DNA of 64,000 bases from Burhinus oedicnemus (lineage: Eukaryota > Chordata > Aves > Charadriiformes > Burhinidae): positions 546,100 to 610,099 of the forward strand of contig VFFE01006872.1 in NCBI GenBank assembly GCA_008921705.1, given 5' to 3'. Position numbers and translations under genes: made by a program. This document shows positions 1 to 10,615 of the stretch, in pieces (the first letter of the stretch is position 1; every line of letters starts with the position of its first letter). Below the pieces are notes generated by a model. That model made no database searches, had not been told where the DNA came from, and worked only from the letters and a program-made list of their open reading frames with translations.

Positions 1-2347
1 TGTAGTTGCATTTCAAAATTTAGCTGAATGTAGTTAAAGATGCAACACTATTAAAGTGTTACTGAAAAGTGCTTAAAACTAAGAATAGTACATTATACTT
101 GTATCTGATGGTGTCATATGATCTGAAGTGTTTATAATTTTGTGTTGGATTAAACTAATAGACTATTTAACTTCTGCTGCGTTTGCGGGTGGGGATAAAT
201 GTGAATTCTTCTGTGGAAGAGTTTCAAATACATCTGTGGTTTGAGGCTTATGAGCATGATAAATTTAGCACACTACTGTAATCAGTCCATTTTGTGCCAT
301 GTCGCTCATCATTGGCTATAACTCCAGCAGAATGAATATCTGTATTCTCATGCGGGTCTGTGGTGGTGGTGGGGAACCCTTACTATCTTTTTTGATTCTG
401 AGCTACGCTTGAAAAACAGCCAGCTTGTACGAATAACATGATTGTGAATTTCTCCTTAAGGCTGAAGTTGTGGTTTGCTGTAAGCTTTTTTTTTTTTTAA
501 AATACATCTGCCTTAATGAGAAGTGCACATTCTTACATCAGCGCTGTTGCTGCCCTTGGTAAGGCAGAAGGGGGAGTGTGTGCATTTTCAACCTTAACAA
601 AACTTTCTCTTATGGTCTATCTGAGAATTTGTAGTGTTTTCATTTACTCTTTTTTAAACAAAATGAATATGCAATGGCAATGCTAAACAGGAAACCACCC
701 AAATACTAGAATATGTTATCTGGGTGTTTGTATTAATCATAGATGAATTAATAGGGAAATGTGAGCTTCAGCATAGTGCCAGAACACTTCTGCAAATGAA
801 GTGGAATGAGGGATGCCTGAAGCTGATGCTTGTAAGACTTCTAAGGCTGGTAAACTCCATGGTCAGAACAAAGATCCAGTGATTTTTGTGCCCATTACCT
901 TTACGAGTGGGTGGGAAAGAGGAATAGAGTCAGACCCTGTTCCTTAGTGTTCTGTAATAATCTTCAATACTAGATTTGTGTTCTGATCTTTAGACTAAAT
1001 CCATTCTTTGCTTTGATCTTCTCTTCCCTTGCTGTGCCCGTTCAGTGTAGGAAGTAGAAGAATCTTACGTCCAGCATTCTCTAAACCTATTAAATGGTTT
1101 TGGGTGGGTATAGGTAAATGATACCTCCCAAGGTATAAATAGGAGATAGCAGCATCCTACCTCCATGGCAGAGGTAGGAGCCAGTGTGCAGCTCTTCAGT
1201 GCCCCTTCCTTTCCCATCTATCCGGTTGTCTGCCAGCAAGTCTTTTTATTATCCCCTTCCCTCCACTTCGAGTGCTTCAATCCTGCTTGCCTAAATGAGT
1301 GCCTGTTTCCTGACGTGCTTTGGTAGAATTGAGTGTGATTGGGGGTTCAGGAATAGAGTGACAGGGTATGCTTTGCCTCAGAACCTTCTGTCTCTGATGT
1401 TAATGTGATCCTCTTCATGCTTGGATGCAAATGGATGGTGCAGGGAACAGTGCTTCCTGGCTTCCTAGTAACTGCCTGCTACCAAAATCCATCCTGTTCT
1501 CCCTCCTGTGCCTAGGGTGCTCTGAAAAAATCCTAAAAACCACGTGGGTGTGGGTATCAAAAGGCAGATGGCAGACAGAAATACCCTAGAGCTGGATGTC
1601 AGGCATAGTTTTGCTTATGTCACTTAGTTGAATGGGAATTTTTCTTCACTTAGATTACATGGGATATGTATGAAGAGCTTTCAGAGTAAAATGTAACCCT
1701 TTGATCATGTGTATCCCAGACAAGTGCAAACTCGTCTAAAACCTACAAAATAACATGGTTCTCTAGCTGATCATAAATTTACGTTGTTTCTCAACAGCGT
1801 TGTGACTTCGCTTTGATTTTAGGTCTAGCAACCAGCTGGTGTCTCAAGTGCGTGCATGTGATGTCAAGATCTATCAAGATTTGTGGGGTGCAGTGCTAGA
1901 GCAATACAGGAAATTATTAGCCAGGTTAACACTCCTTAGTGGGTGCTTCCCTCCCCCCCCATCCCCCCCCATCCCCTAAGATTGCTTGAAAAAGGAAGTC
2001 CTGTTTAGTGGCTTGAGAAGTAGACTTGTGAGACTCTAAAGAAAAACAAAATGTATTTCTGTTCCTTGCCTTGTTCTGGGGAATTTGGGTCATTTAATAC
2101 TTTAGAATTGCTGTGTCCCTTAAGGTACTTGTAAACATTAAAGTTGACTTATAAAAGACATTACTACTTAGTTGTACAAATATTTAATTATGTGTATTAT
2201 AGATTGCATAAATACAGCAGGAAATATAAGGGGGAAAAAAATCTGTGGTGTTCAGTCATTGTTTTACTAGACTTCAAATTTTTTCTCATTACTTCATGAA
2301 ATTCTTCTCTAATTCAATCTTTGTCTTTTGTCTTTGCTGCCTTGCAG
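1..2347 (+). other. Intron upstream of the SLC5A3 coding exon (also MRPS6 intron 1)
   Basis: No open frame or recognisable exon is visible. The stretch is AT-rich, with a 13-base T run at 486-498 and a C-rich low-complexity patch at 1949-1976. There is no CpG-rich promoter-like segment, so the transcription start and first exon shared by SLC5A3 and MRPS6 (known in human) should lie to the left of base 1. Weaker alternative splice acceptors than the one at 2347 end at 1797 and 1822. The intron assignment is inferred from the known gene structure. Confidence 0.65.
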
Positions 2348-2649
2348 GGTTGGTACAGTAGGCCTCACTAAACTTAGCTGCAACTAAGAATTTCTCCTAC
2401 ATCAACTGAGTTAAGGCTGATGCTCTTGTGGAATGTGGATTAAAAGTGCGTGCTAAGTTCCAAATTTCCATTTGAGAAGCGGAGAAAGTAAATGTACCAC
2501 AACCACCAGCATCAGGACAGCAAACCAAGGGACAAAGAATTTGATCCACAGTGTTGATATATGTTAACTGGTTCACGTGTTGCTTAAAAGACGTTTGCTG
2601 GGGGGCGAGAAGTGGACGTCAGCTGTGCGAAGTCATTTTGTTTACAAAA
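2348..2649 (+). other. SLC5A3: SLC5A3 5' leader within the coding exon, with four short uORFs
   Basis: A pyrimidine-rich tract (about 2323-2343) runs into TTGCAG ending at 2347, a good 3' splice site. The exon then reads through 302 bases to the SLC5A3 start codon. Four upstream ATGs fall in this leader. They open short reading frames at 2420-2443 (7 aa), 2433-2456 (7 aa), 2492-2557 (21 aa) and 2561-2587 (8 aa), and all of them close before the main ATG. The exon boundary is inferred; the uORFs are read directly. They could lower or condition translation of the transporter. Confidence 0.5.
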
Positions 2650-4791
2650 ATGAGGGCTTCTTTGGAAACAGCAGACATTGCCATTGTGGCACTGTACTTC
2701 GTGCTTGTAATGTGCATAGGTTTTTTTGCCATGTGGAAATACAATCGGAGCACCGTAAGTGGCTACTTTTTGGCAGGGCGTTCTATGACCTGGGTAGCTA
2801 TTGGTGCATCTTTATTTGTGAGCAATATTGGAAGTGAACATTTCATTGGGCTCGCAGGATCTGGAGCGGCGAGTGGATTTGCAGTAGGTGCATGGGAGTT
2901 CAACGCCTTAATGCTTTTGCAGCTTTTAGGATGGGTCTTCGTCCCAGTCTACATCCGGTCGGGAGTATACACCATGCCTGAATACTTGTCCAAGCGTTTT
3001 GGAGGGCATAGAATTCAAATATATTTTGCAGCACTGTCTCTAATTCTTTATATCTTCACCAAACTCTCAGTTGACTTGTATTCAGGGGCACTTTTTATTC
3101 AAGAATCACTAGGTTGGAACCTCTATTTGTCAGTTATCCTTCTTATTGGAATGACTGCGCTGTTGACTGTGACTGGAGGTCTTGTGGCTGTCATCTACAC
3201 AGACACCCTTCAAGCTCTGCTTATGATTATTGGTGCCCTCACACTTATGATCATAAGTATTATGGAGGTTGGTGGGTTTGAAGAAGTTAAAAGAAGGTAC
3301 ATGTTAGCGTCACCAAATATTACATCTATCTTGTTAACCTACAACATTTCCAATATCAATTCCTGCAATGTTGACCCAAAGCCTGATGCTCTTAAAATGT
3401 TGCGCGAGCCAACAGATGAAGATATTCCCTGGCCTGGATTTCTGTTGGGACAGACCCCAGCTTCTGTCTGGTACTGGTGTGCCGATCAAGTCATAGTTCA
3501 GAGAGTTTTAGCTGCAAAAAACATTGCTCATGCCAAAGGATCCACTCTGATGGCAGGCTTCTTAAAGTTGCTGCCGATGTTTATTATAGTTGTCCCAGGG
3601 ATGATTTCACGAATACTGTTTGCAGATGATATCGCCTGCATTAATCCAGAACACTGTTTTCAAGTCTGCGGGAGCAGAGCTGGATGCTCTAACATTGCCT
3701 ACCCACGGTTGGTGATGAAACTTGTGCCGGTTGGTCTGCGGGGACTGATGATGGCCGTGATGATCGCTGCACTGATGAGTGACTTGGACTCAATATTCAA
3801 CAGTGCCAGCACCATATTCACACTTGATGTCTACAAACTCATTCGGAAGAGTGCGACGTCTAGAGAACTGATGATTGTAGGAAGAGTCTTTGTTGCGTTC
3901 ATGGTAGTTATAAGCATTGCCTGGGTCCCGATAATTGTAGAAATGCAAGGTGGTCAGATGTACCTTTATATTCAAGAGGTAGCGGACTATTTGACCCCAC
4001 CAGTGGCTGCTCTGTTTCTTATGGGGATCTTTTGGAAGCGTTGCAATGAGCAGGGGGCTTTCTACGGCGGAATGGCCGGTTTTGTTCTTGGAGCGATACG
4101 GTTGATACTGGCGTTTATCTATCGTGCTCCAGAGTGTAACCAGCCGGATACTAGGCCAAGCTTTATCAAAAACATCCATTACATGTATGTTGCGACAGCT
4201 CTGTTCTGGATCACTGGTATTGTGACCTTTGTAGTAAGCCTCCTCACGCCTCCGCCTACGAAGGAGCAGGTTCGGACAACCACTTTCTGGGCCGTGAAAA
4301 ACAGGAACGTAAATGAGAACGCTGCAAAGGGGGAGCTGTACAAAGTGCAAGAAAAGAGCATCCTCAAGTGCAATGAAAACGCTAACCATATCATTCCAAA
4401 CGGCAAATCCGAAGAAAATATTAAAAATAGTAAGCCGGAGGATATCAATCTTCTGAGTACTTGCAGAGATGACAGCAACCCGGTGATTTCTGTGAGTCAC
4501 TCTGAAGTTGAAACACCAGTTGATTGTTATTCAAACGGACAAGCAGCTTTGATGGGGGAGAAAAAGCACGAGGAAGAGACTGATGATAGAGAGAGACATT
4601 TGAAATTCATAGATTGGTTCTGTGGCTTTAAAAGTAAAAACATGAACAAGAGAGCTGTTCGGGAGATCGAGGAAGAGACTGTTTGTTTACAAATGCTGGA
4701 AGAGACTCCAAAAGTTAAGCTATTACTAAATACTGGACTGGTCTGTGTCTGTTCGCTTGGAATATTCATGTTTGTCTATTTCTCTTTGTGA
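2650..4791 (+). CDS. SLC5A3: Sodium/myo-inositol cotransporter (SMIT1)
   Basis: This 713-residue plasma-membrane symporter couples Na+ entry to uptake of myo-inositol, an osmolyte and a phosphoinositide precursor. It belongs to the sodium:solute symporter family (14 membrane segments) and has no intron in its coding region, as in mammals. The N-terminal helix covers residues 9-29, followed by the family block SNIGSEHFIGLAGSGAA at 58-74. A GG signature lies near 155-182. The WYWCADQ...QR block spans 274-285, and symporter signature 2 (G-I-x3-R-x4-GA) is at 459-479. Sequons N223 and N232 and a Cys-rich loop (C330, C336, C340, C346) suit an extracellular position. A cytoplasmic loop spans about 538-687, and the last helix ends in FVYFSL. 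Human SMIT1 has 718 residues. The start is the first ATG in frame (A at -3). The frame stays open upstream to 2551 without an ATG, and that stretch does not resemble the family. The gene is nested in MRPS6 intron 1, same strand. Its mammalian counterpart is induced by hypertonicity through NFAT5. Confidence 0.97.
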   Translation: MRASLETADIAIVALYFVLVMCIGFFAMWKYNRSTVSGYFLAGRSMTWVAIGASLFVSNIGSEHFIGLAGSGAASGFAVGAWEFNALMLLQLLGWVFVPVYIRSGVYTMPEYLSKRFGGHRIQIYFAALSLILYIFTKLSVDLYSGALFIQESLGWNLYLSVILLIGMTALLTVTGGLVAVIYTDTLQALLMIIGALTLMIISIMEVGGFEEVKRRYMLASPNITSILLTYNISNINSCNVDPKPDALKMLREPTDEDIPWPGFLLGQTPASVWYWCADQVIVQRVLAAKNIAHAKGSTLMAGFLKLLPMFIIVVPGMISRILFADDIACINPEHCFQVCGSRAGCSNIAYPRLVMKLVPVGLRGLMMAVMIAALMSDLDSIFNSASTIFTLDVYKLIRKSATSRELMIVGRVFVAFMVVISIAWVPIIVEMQGGQMYLYIQEVADYLTPPVAALFLMGIFWKRCNEQGAFYGGMAGFVLGAIRLILAFIYRAPECNQPDTRPSFIKNIHYMYVATALFWITGIVTFVVSLLTPPPTKEQVRTTTFWAVKNRNVNENAAKGELYKVQEKSILKCNENANHIIPNGKSEENIKNSKPEDINLLSTCRDDSNPVISVSHSEVETPVDCYSNGQAALMGEKKHEEETDDRERHLKFIDWFCGFKSKNMNKRAVREIEEETVCLQMLEETPKVKLLLNTGLVCVCSLGIFMFVYFSL

Positions 4792-7700
4792 GTGAAGAGT
4801 GAACTTTTAAGGGTATGGCTAAACATACAGAAGTTGATACAGGTCTCTGGAGATCTTGTTTGTTTAGTGCATTTTTTTTTTTTTTTTCTTTTAAAATAAC
4901 ATAACCGCAACCCAGGCATTGTTTACGCTATAATTGTGAGATCAACTCAACTTTAGCCTATTTAAAGACCATTTGAGACATGTTGTCCTATCTCTGCTGA
5001 AGGCAGAAGTGTCACGTGGTGTCTTTTTCTTTTTTTCCCTTTTGTCTTTTTTTTTTTTTTTCCATTTGCAGTACTAACCTTTTATTTTTCCATGTATACA
5101 TGTATAAATATACCAAAGGCAGGCAGGTGGCTGTGTTTGAAGTCAGACAGTTACAGAGCTCAGTCAGCATTAAGGTGAAGGTAACAAGTAATCATTTATT
5201 GACGTGTAAAGTCTAAATGATTAAAGCTGTGTCAAAAGATTTTTTTTTTTTTTTTTAAATGCAGGGCTGCGATGCACATCACTATGTGGTCATTCTTTGT
5301 AACATAGCTGTAATACCTTGGCCAACTTGGCACTTTTTAATTTTGCTCACTGCTTCTAGTTGTTTGTTAGTTTCTCATTTCTCTTATGGCAACAACGGGA
5401 ATACATTTTGTCTCCTCTTGTAGCGCTTAAAACATGATAGCTGTTAGTAGGCTTCTGTCTTTTTTTTTTTCTCTGTAAGAAAATTTGTCTTTTGATTTTA
5501 TCCACTGTAAATTCCATTACTGACAAGTTGCTGTATTTAAAAAAAGAAAAGAAAAAAAAAAACAACCTCCAAACCCTGGAGATGACAAACTGGCAATGGA
5601 GGAGAAGGAGGAAAAGGGGGGAAAAAAGAAATACTCTTTATTTGGGTTTTGTAGTGTATTGAAATAGAAGAGTATATATTCAGTCTCCAAACCTTGAGGA
5701 CATAATTAGGATTAGCCTCTTTTTAGAGAAAAATCTGTACGTAGGTTCTACCACATGGGAAAAAGAGACGTGTGAGACTTTGCATGTCTTCATTTTGGTA
5801 AGCACACTGAAAAAGAACTCTTTTCCTCTGCTGTGTATGTTTAGGAGGAAATACTCTGCAGCCCTACCATTGCTGTGTACTGAGTCTGTAAGGGGAGAAA
5901 AACAAGTGGGAAGACAAGAGGAAGGGGAAGTGGGGGACAGAGGTGGAAGTGGTCCTTATTTTCCAGAGTCCTTTTGCCTCTCATCTTCTCCCATTTCCCC
6001 TTTCACCCTGTCAAACCTTCTTTTTTAAGGAATGACTCCTGAGGGATTCTGTGTCAGGAGATAAGGAGCATGTGCAGTTGTAATCTGTGTCGGCAATTGA
6101 GGTCTGCCCTTAAGATTCTTCAAAAAAAAAAAAAAAAAAAAAGTGAAACTTTTCCCAGGTGGTCACAGATGTTGAGTAGGTCTTGAGATGCTGAGGTTCT
6201 TTTCTCCCGAAGAATGGATGCCTGAGGCAGGGATGAACACTTTCCAGGTGTGGAGGACATATGTGTGCAGCAGGTTGGTGGAGCTCAGCAGACTGAAAGG
6301 TTGCAGAGCTCGGTCCACTTCCCCCTTGGTAAAGCAGGAGAACGTGTTGCCATCCTGGGTGCTCTTGCCCTTATGCTAAACCAAGTCAGGGCCTGTTTTT
6401 GGGTGCAGAGGCCAGCTGACAGTGTGTCGCTGCACTTGTAGTATTAAACTCCTTTACCCTTCAGGACAGAGTGGTCGTATCTGGGCTTCCCGTGAAAATA
6501 ATTCCTCCAGTTGTCTTTGATCCCGAGCTCGTCTCAGGACTTGTTTGGGAGAGCGCAAACTGGCTAGGCCAAAAACGGTCTGAGGGACCATGTTGACAGT
6601 CCAACAGCACGGATTCAAGGGTTGAGCAATGTTTCCTTGGCACACAAACAAGAACCAACTCCTATGGGTGAAATAGTTCTGTAGAGATGAAATTTGGGTT
6701 AATCCTGCCTTTGCTGGAGAAAGTTTACTTTCCAGTACAGTGGTGCTGTAAGCTGCAGACCGTCCAATTAGCTTTTAGTAGTGTGATGTATAGTACATAT
6801 TTCCAGATAAAATGATCAACTTCCATTTTTTGGGTTTTTTTAATTTTGTTTTGTTGTTGTCTTTAAATCAATTGAATCTATTCATTCCGAGACTTTAAGC
6901 AGAGGCTGAGATGCCCCACCTCTCTCCACTTTATTTAGTTGTTGCTGCTGGAAAGTGGGCTACTCTCAACTGGGAGTACAGTAATAAGTGCCGGAGTGGT
7001 GTTACAATATATGTAGAAGAGGAGAGTTACCGTACTTGAATCTTGATGTTAATACCCGTGTGATAAGACACGTTTTCTCACTGTTTGTGTGGCTGGCTTT
7101 GTTCAGAAAAATATTTTAAATCCTTTTTAATTGTAAAACTGTAGTATGTGAAATTCGTTAATGGCATCTCAAATCATCTGTGGGCTGAGCTGGGAAGGAC
7201 AGTGTAAAAAGGTGTAAAGAAGAAAGGTGTAAAAACATAGTTAATTGTTTCTATGCAGAATAAAGTCATCTAGGGCAAAACTTGATCTTAGTGGGATGAA
7301 AAATAACAGCTTGTGGAGGGTAAAGATAAGTCTCAGTCCAACAATATCTTCTTGAAAAGGCTGGGATCTGGCTAATATGCCTAATTTGGCACAAAGAGAG
7401 ATTAATGTACCAGGCACTGTCCCTTAGTAACTTGGCATGTCTTTCTATCAGTGACTGGTACTTGGATTTTCCAGACCAGTCCTATTTGCTCTCAGTATTA
7501 ACAAACGCATTGCCACCTAACCTGTGAAGCCAGGTTAGCTCAGGGACCCTTTTGCTTGGCTGCCATCGCTTCGTCTGTGCTTGCTTTTTCCCCCCGGGGT
7601 GCCTTAATGTGGTTGTGAAGCTGAAGGCACGGCTTTTATTGCCACCTGAAGAGTGGTTTGCTTATAATGGCTTTTCACAGCTTGTTTTCCCTCCTCTCTT

Positions 7701-8153
7701 CCCCAGCTCGAGTCATGTGCTATTTAAAGAGAACACACACAGGATGCCTGTATCCTGTGCAGTGTAACTACGGTCGGATCCGTAGTGTGCCAGGGAGTCA
7801 TAATCCTTTGCAAATGTATGGTGCAGCCTTTGACTGTTGAATCTGAGATACTTCCATCTCCCAGTTAATGTATTCTTACTTTTGCTAAAGTAGCAAGTTG
7901 CTGCATTAATCACAGTGGTAACTGGCAGTCAGTCAGGATCTTAATAAAGTAATACTTGGCATTCCCCCATCTTTAGACCTGTTATTGTGAAGAAGCTTTT
8001 AAGCAAATTATTTCTCCAGTGCTTTTTTCTCTCTTAAGTCGTTTCAAAATGTGTTTCTATGCTACTCTCTGCCTAATGCCAGCCTCTTCAGTTGTATTCT
8101 GTTTTCATATAGTCATAGAACTTGCTGATGTTCTTCGCTGCATATAACCACTT

Positions 8154-8159
8154 AATAAA
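8154..8159 (+). promoter_or_regulatory. SLC5A3: Candidate internal poly(A) signal AATAAA
   Basis: Canonical hexamer about 3.4 kb after the SLC5A3 stop codon. It is followed within 11 bases by a 12-base G run, which is G-rich downstream context of a kind that can promote cleavage. Use in vivo is not shown. Confidence 0.4.
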
Positions 8160-9312
8160 AGGCCTTTATGGGGGGGGGGGGAAATATTTACAAGGCTTCA
8201 AGCAAATGTCTTGGTGAGCAAGTACCTTGCCCTGTGTTATGGACCTTGGCATAAAAAGTTACTTGAGGGTTTTTTATAGCGTAAACATGCCTTTACTAAT
8301 CTTTTGATCATGATCTGCGTGGAAAAGGTGTTAACCCAGGTTAATACATTTTTGGTTTAAACACCAACTTTTTGGTAAAACTACAAAAGTGTCTCCCACA
8401 ATGGACAATTGGTTCCATAAATTTTAATGCCTGGCCTCCTCCTTGATGGGACTGGCTAGTCATGCAAGTGTAGATCCAGGAGGACACGTGCTTCTGTCTT
8501 GCAGCAATTGGTTTATTTATTGCCTTGAGCTTAGAATGACAGTCTTGGAAAAACTTATTTTGGAATGACACCTTTTTTGTTGTTATTTCCATTAACTTAT
8601 TTTTTGGTTAAGGTATTTGAATTTTCTCCCAGAAATTTGTTAGAAGCCTTTTATTTAAAAAAAAAAAAAAAAAAAAAAAGGCTTCTTGATAGCTTAATAG
8701 TACATTCTGGGAGACTATTCTTATTTAATTTTCTTTAAAATTAATGATTTGATACTATTCTCTGCCAAAGTTTGGGGTTTTTTTTGTTGGCTTTGTTATT
8801 TTTCCCGTTAACTTTTACTAATACCTGAAAGGAAACGGTGAGAGATTGTAAGAAATTAAAATGGCCTTCAATATACCGCTTGTGTATTTTCTACTTCTCC
8901 ACTTCTGTGTTCCCCTTTCCACCCTAATCCCAGAAGGGCCAGCATGAGACTTCTGATGCAAGTCATGAGAGTAGTGTAACTGCGTAGTGAAAAGGATTTC
9001 CCATAAGGTTACAGTGAAGCGGGCAGAGCCATCAAAGGATCTCTGCGTGAACACTTAAAGCAGGAGATGCTTACAACTTTAAAACGTACAGCTTTATTTT
9101 TTTTATATATATATTTTTTTAAATCCTAAGATAAAGGTGGTGTTGGGAGATGCTCCCTTTCAGTGAACAGGATATGTGGAAGAAGTTAGAGTTGCTAGGC
9201 TCTAGCTTTCTTGAGGAAATCTTTGGATTTAGCATGTATAGCGAAGCAAAAATACTCTTCTGTTACTTTGGTATTCTGTATGTTCTGTGCCCTTAAATGT
9301 AATTGTTTTGAA

Positions 9313-9318
9313 AATAAA
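9313..9318 (+). promoter_or_regulatory. SLC5A3: Candidate poly(A) signal AATAAA
   Basis: Canonical hexamer, followed after about 20 bases by TG-rich sequence (TTGTTATGTGATGTT), the usual arrangement of a functional cleavage site. It would give a 3'UTR of about 4.5 kb. Confidence 0.45.
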
Positions 9319-10594
9319 ACTAACCTTGTTATGTGATGTTAAAAAGCAGACTTGTGTGCAATGTTTTAAATTTTTTTTTAAGAAAATGTTTGTATATAAT
9401 TAAATGGTTTAATGTGCTTTAATTGGCCTAAGGTAAAGAGTAGTCCTAGAATGTAAACATATAATTAGGATTTCTGATTTCACTGTGAGATCTCTGAATT
9501 TTCTTGTTTTGCAAAGTGGTTTGTTTTGTTTACAAAACACTTTCTTTTATGGTGTTGGTTTAAAGGCATTTGCTTCACTTCTGTTCTAATATTGAATTCA
9601 TGGTATAGTGACATCTGGTGACACTTAGCATTATCAGTTTCACTGTGTAAAGTCAGACACTTTGAGCAAAAATGGTAATGATATGACAATTCTCTGTGTC
9701 TATGAATACACGTTTTTAAATGAGGTGGTTATAAAAATAGTTGCTGTGCAAAATGTTAGTAGTCTTCTTCAAGAAGAAAGCAAATTTTCTAATATCACTA
9801 GAGCAGTCTCTTCATTCATCTTATTTTTAAAGCACAGTGTCAAAGTGATGCTGCTTTACCTTGTATCTCTGATATAATGTTTTTTCAGATATCTGTGAAG
9901 TATTTTTGTTTTTTGTTGCTGTTGTATTTTTCTGCAGATTTTATATAAAATACCAGTTAATGAACTGCCTTTTTGTTTTTTTTAACTATTCAACTAAAAT
10001 ACATTTCAGACCAAAACCAAATGATATCATATAGCATTTGAAACCTGCCTTTTCCTTGTCCTTTTGTTTTTTTGAAATAAGCCAAATGGGCATGTAGATA
10101 AGATCACTATAATGGATCCAGGTCTCTTTTGGTAAAGTGTTATTTAAAGGTCTGTTAAGATCTTATAAGACAATATACTGAAAAAAAAAATTATTGTAGT
10201 AGGAATATAGATTTAGAAGTGTTAATGAGATTAATACAGCTTAATTATATTGTAAGTTGCTACTGTCCATAATGACAAGCTTTTTGTCACAGAAACGATG
10301 TATGATAAATTAATTTTGGTCTAGTGTATAGAACTATCATATTGCTATAAATCTTTGAAGTAAATCTGATGCAAAATTTTCATAGTTAGTATTGCTGGCC
10401 CTGTGTATACTGTTCTTTGTATACTGTATGCATATTATTTTGCCTACTGCATTAGTCTTCAAACTAAAACTCTTATTAGAGAGTATTTGGATACTTCAGA
10501 CTGTGTTTCTTGCAGTTTACATTCCTTTACCATGGCATTTTGTCCTGTCTAAAAGTATTGTATGGAAATGTTTAAAACTTCTGTACAAAGTTTC

Positions 10595-10600
10595 AATAAA
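10595..10600 (+). promoter_or_regulatory. SLC5A3: Candidate distal poly(A) signal AATAAA of SLC5A3
   Basis: Canonical hexamer in the context TTTCAATAAAATAG. It is the last AATAAA I found in the continuous AT-rich stretch that follows the gene, so I take it as the likely end of the longest transcript. This placement is an inference. Confidence 0.45.
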
Positions 10601-10615
10601 ATAGAGGAAAAAAAC

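Larger units (their letters stand above)
4792..10615 (+). other. SLC5A3: SLC5A3 long 3' untranslated region
   Basis: No second gene is visible in the 5.8 kb after the stop codon. It contains many T runs and AATAAA hexamers at 7943, 8154, 9313 and 10595. SLC5A3 mRNAs are known for very long 3'UTRs, so I infer that this is one, with the 10595 signal as the likely distal end and the earlier ones as alternative sites. A Pumilio-type UGUAUAUA sits at 9391-9398. Low-complexity runs include A21 at 6122-6142, G12 at 8170-8181 (directly after the 8154 signal) and A23 at 8657-8679. Short ORFs here look like chance. The exact end is uncertain. Confidence 0.6.

Noticed and set aside
2551..2649. 33-residue N-terminal extension of SLC5A3
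   Set aside because: The extended frame begins at GTG and has no ATG before 2650. The extension does not look like the family, while the protein from 2650 aligns to the usual N-terminus.
3790..4500. 236-codon open frame antisense to SLC5A3
   Set aside because: It lies wholly inside the SLC5A3 coding region and has no family resemblance; it mirrors the codon use of the real gene.
6122..6142. A21 run as a retroposed mRNA tail
   Set aside because: No gene-like sequence or target-site duplication precedes it, and it lies inside the SLC5A3 3'UTR.
10564..10574. TonE-like TGGAAANNYNY motif near the end of the SLC5A3 3'UTR
   Set aside because: The motif is so loose that about eight copies are expected by chance in this window, and the position is downstream of the gene.
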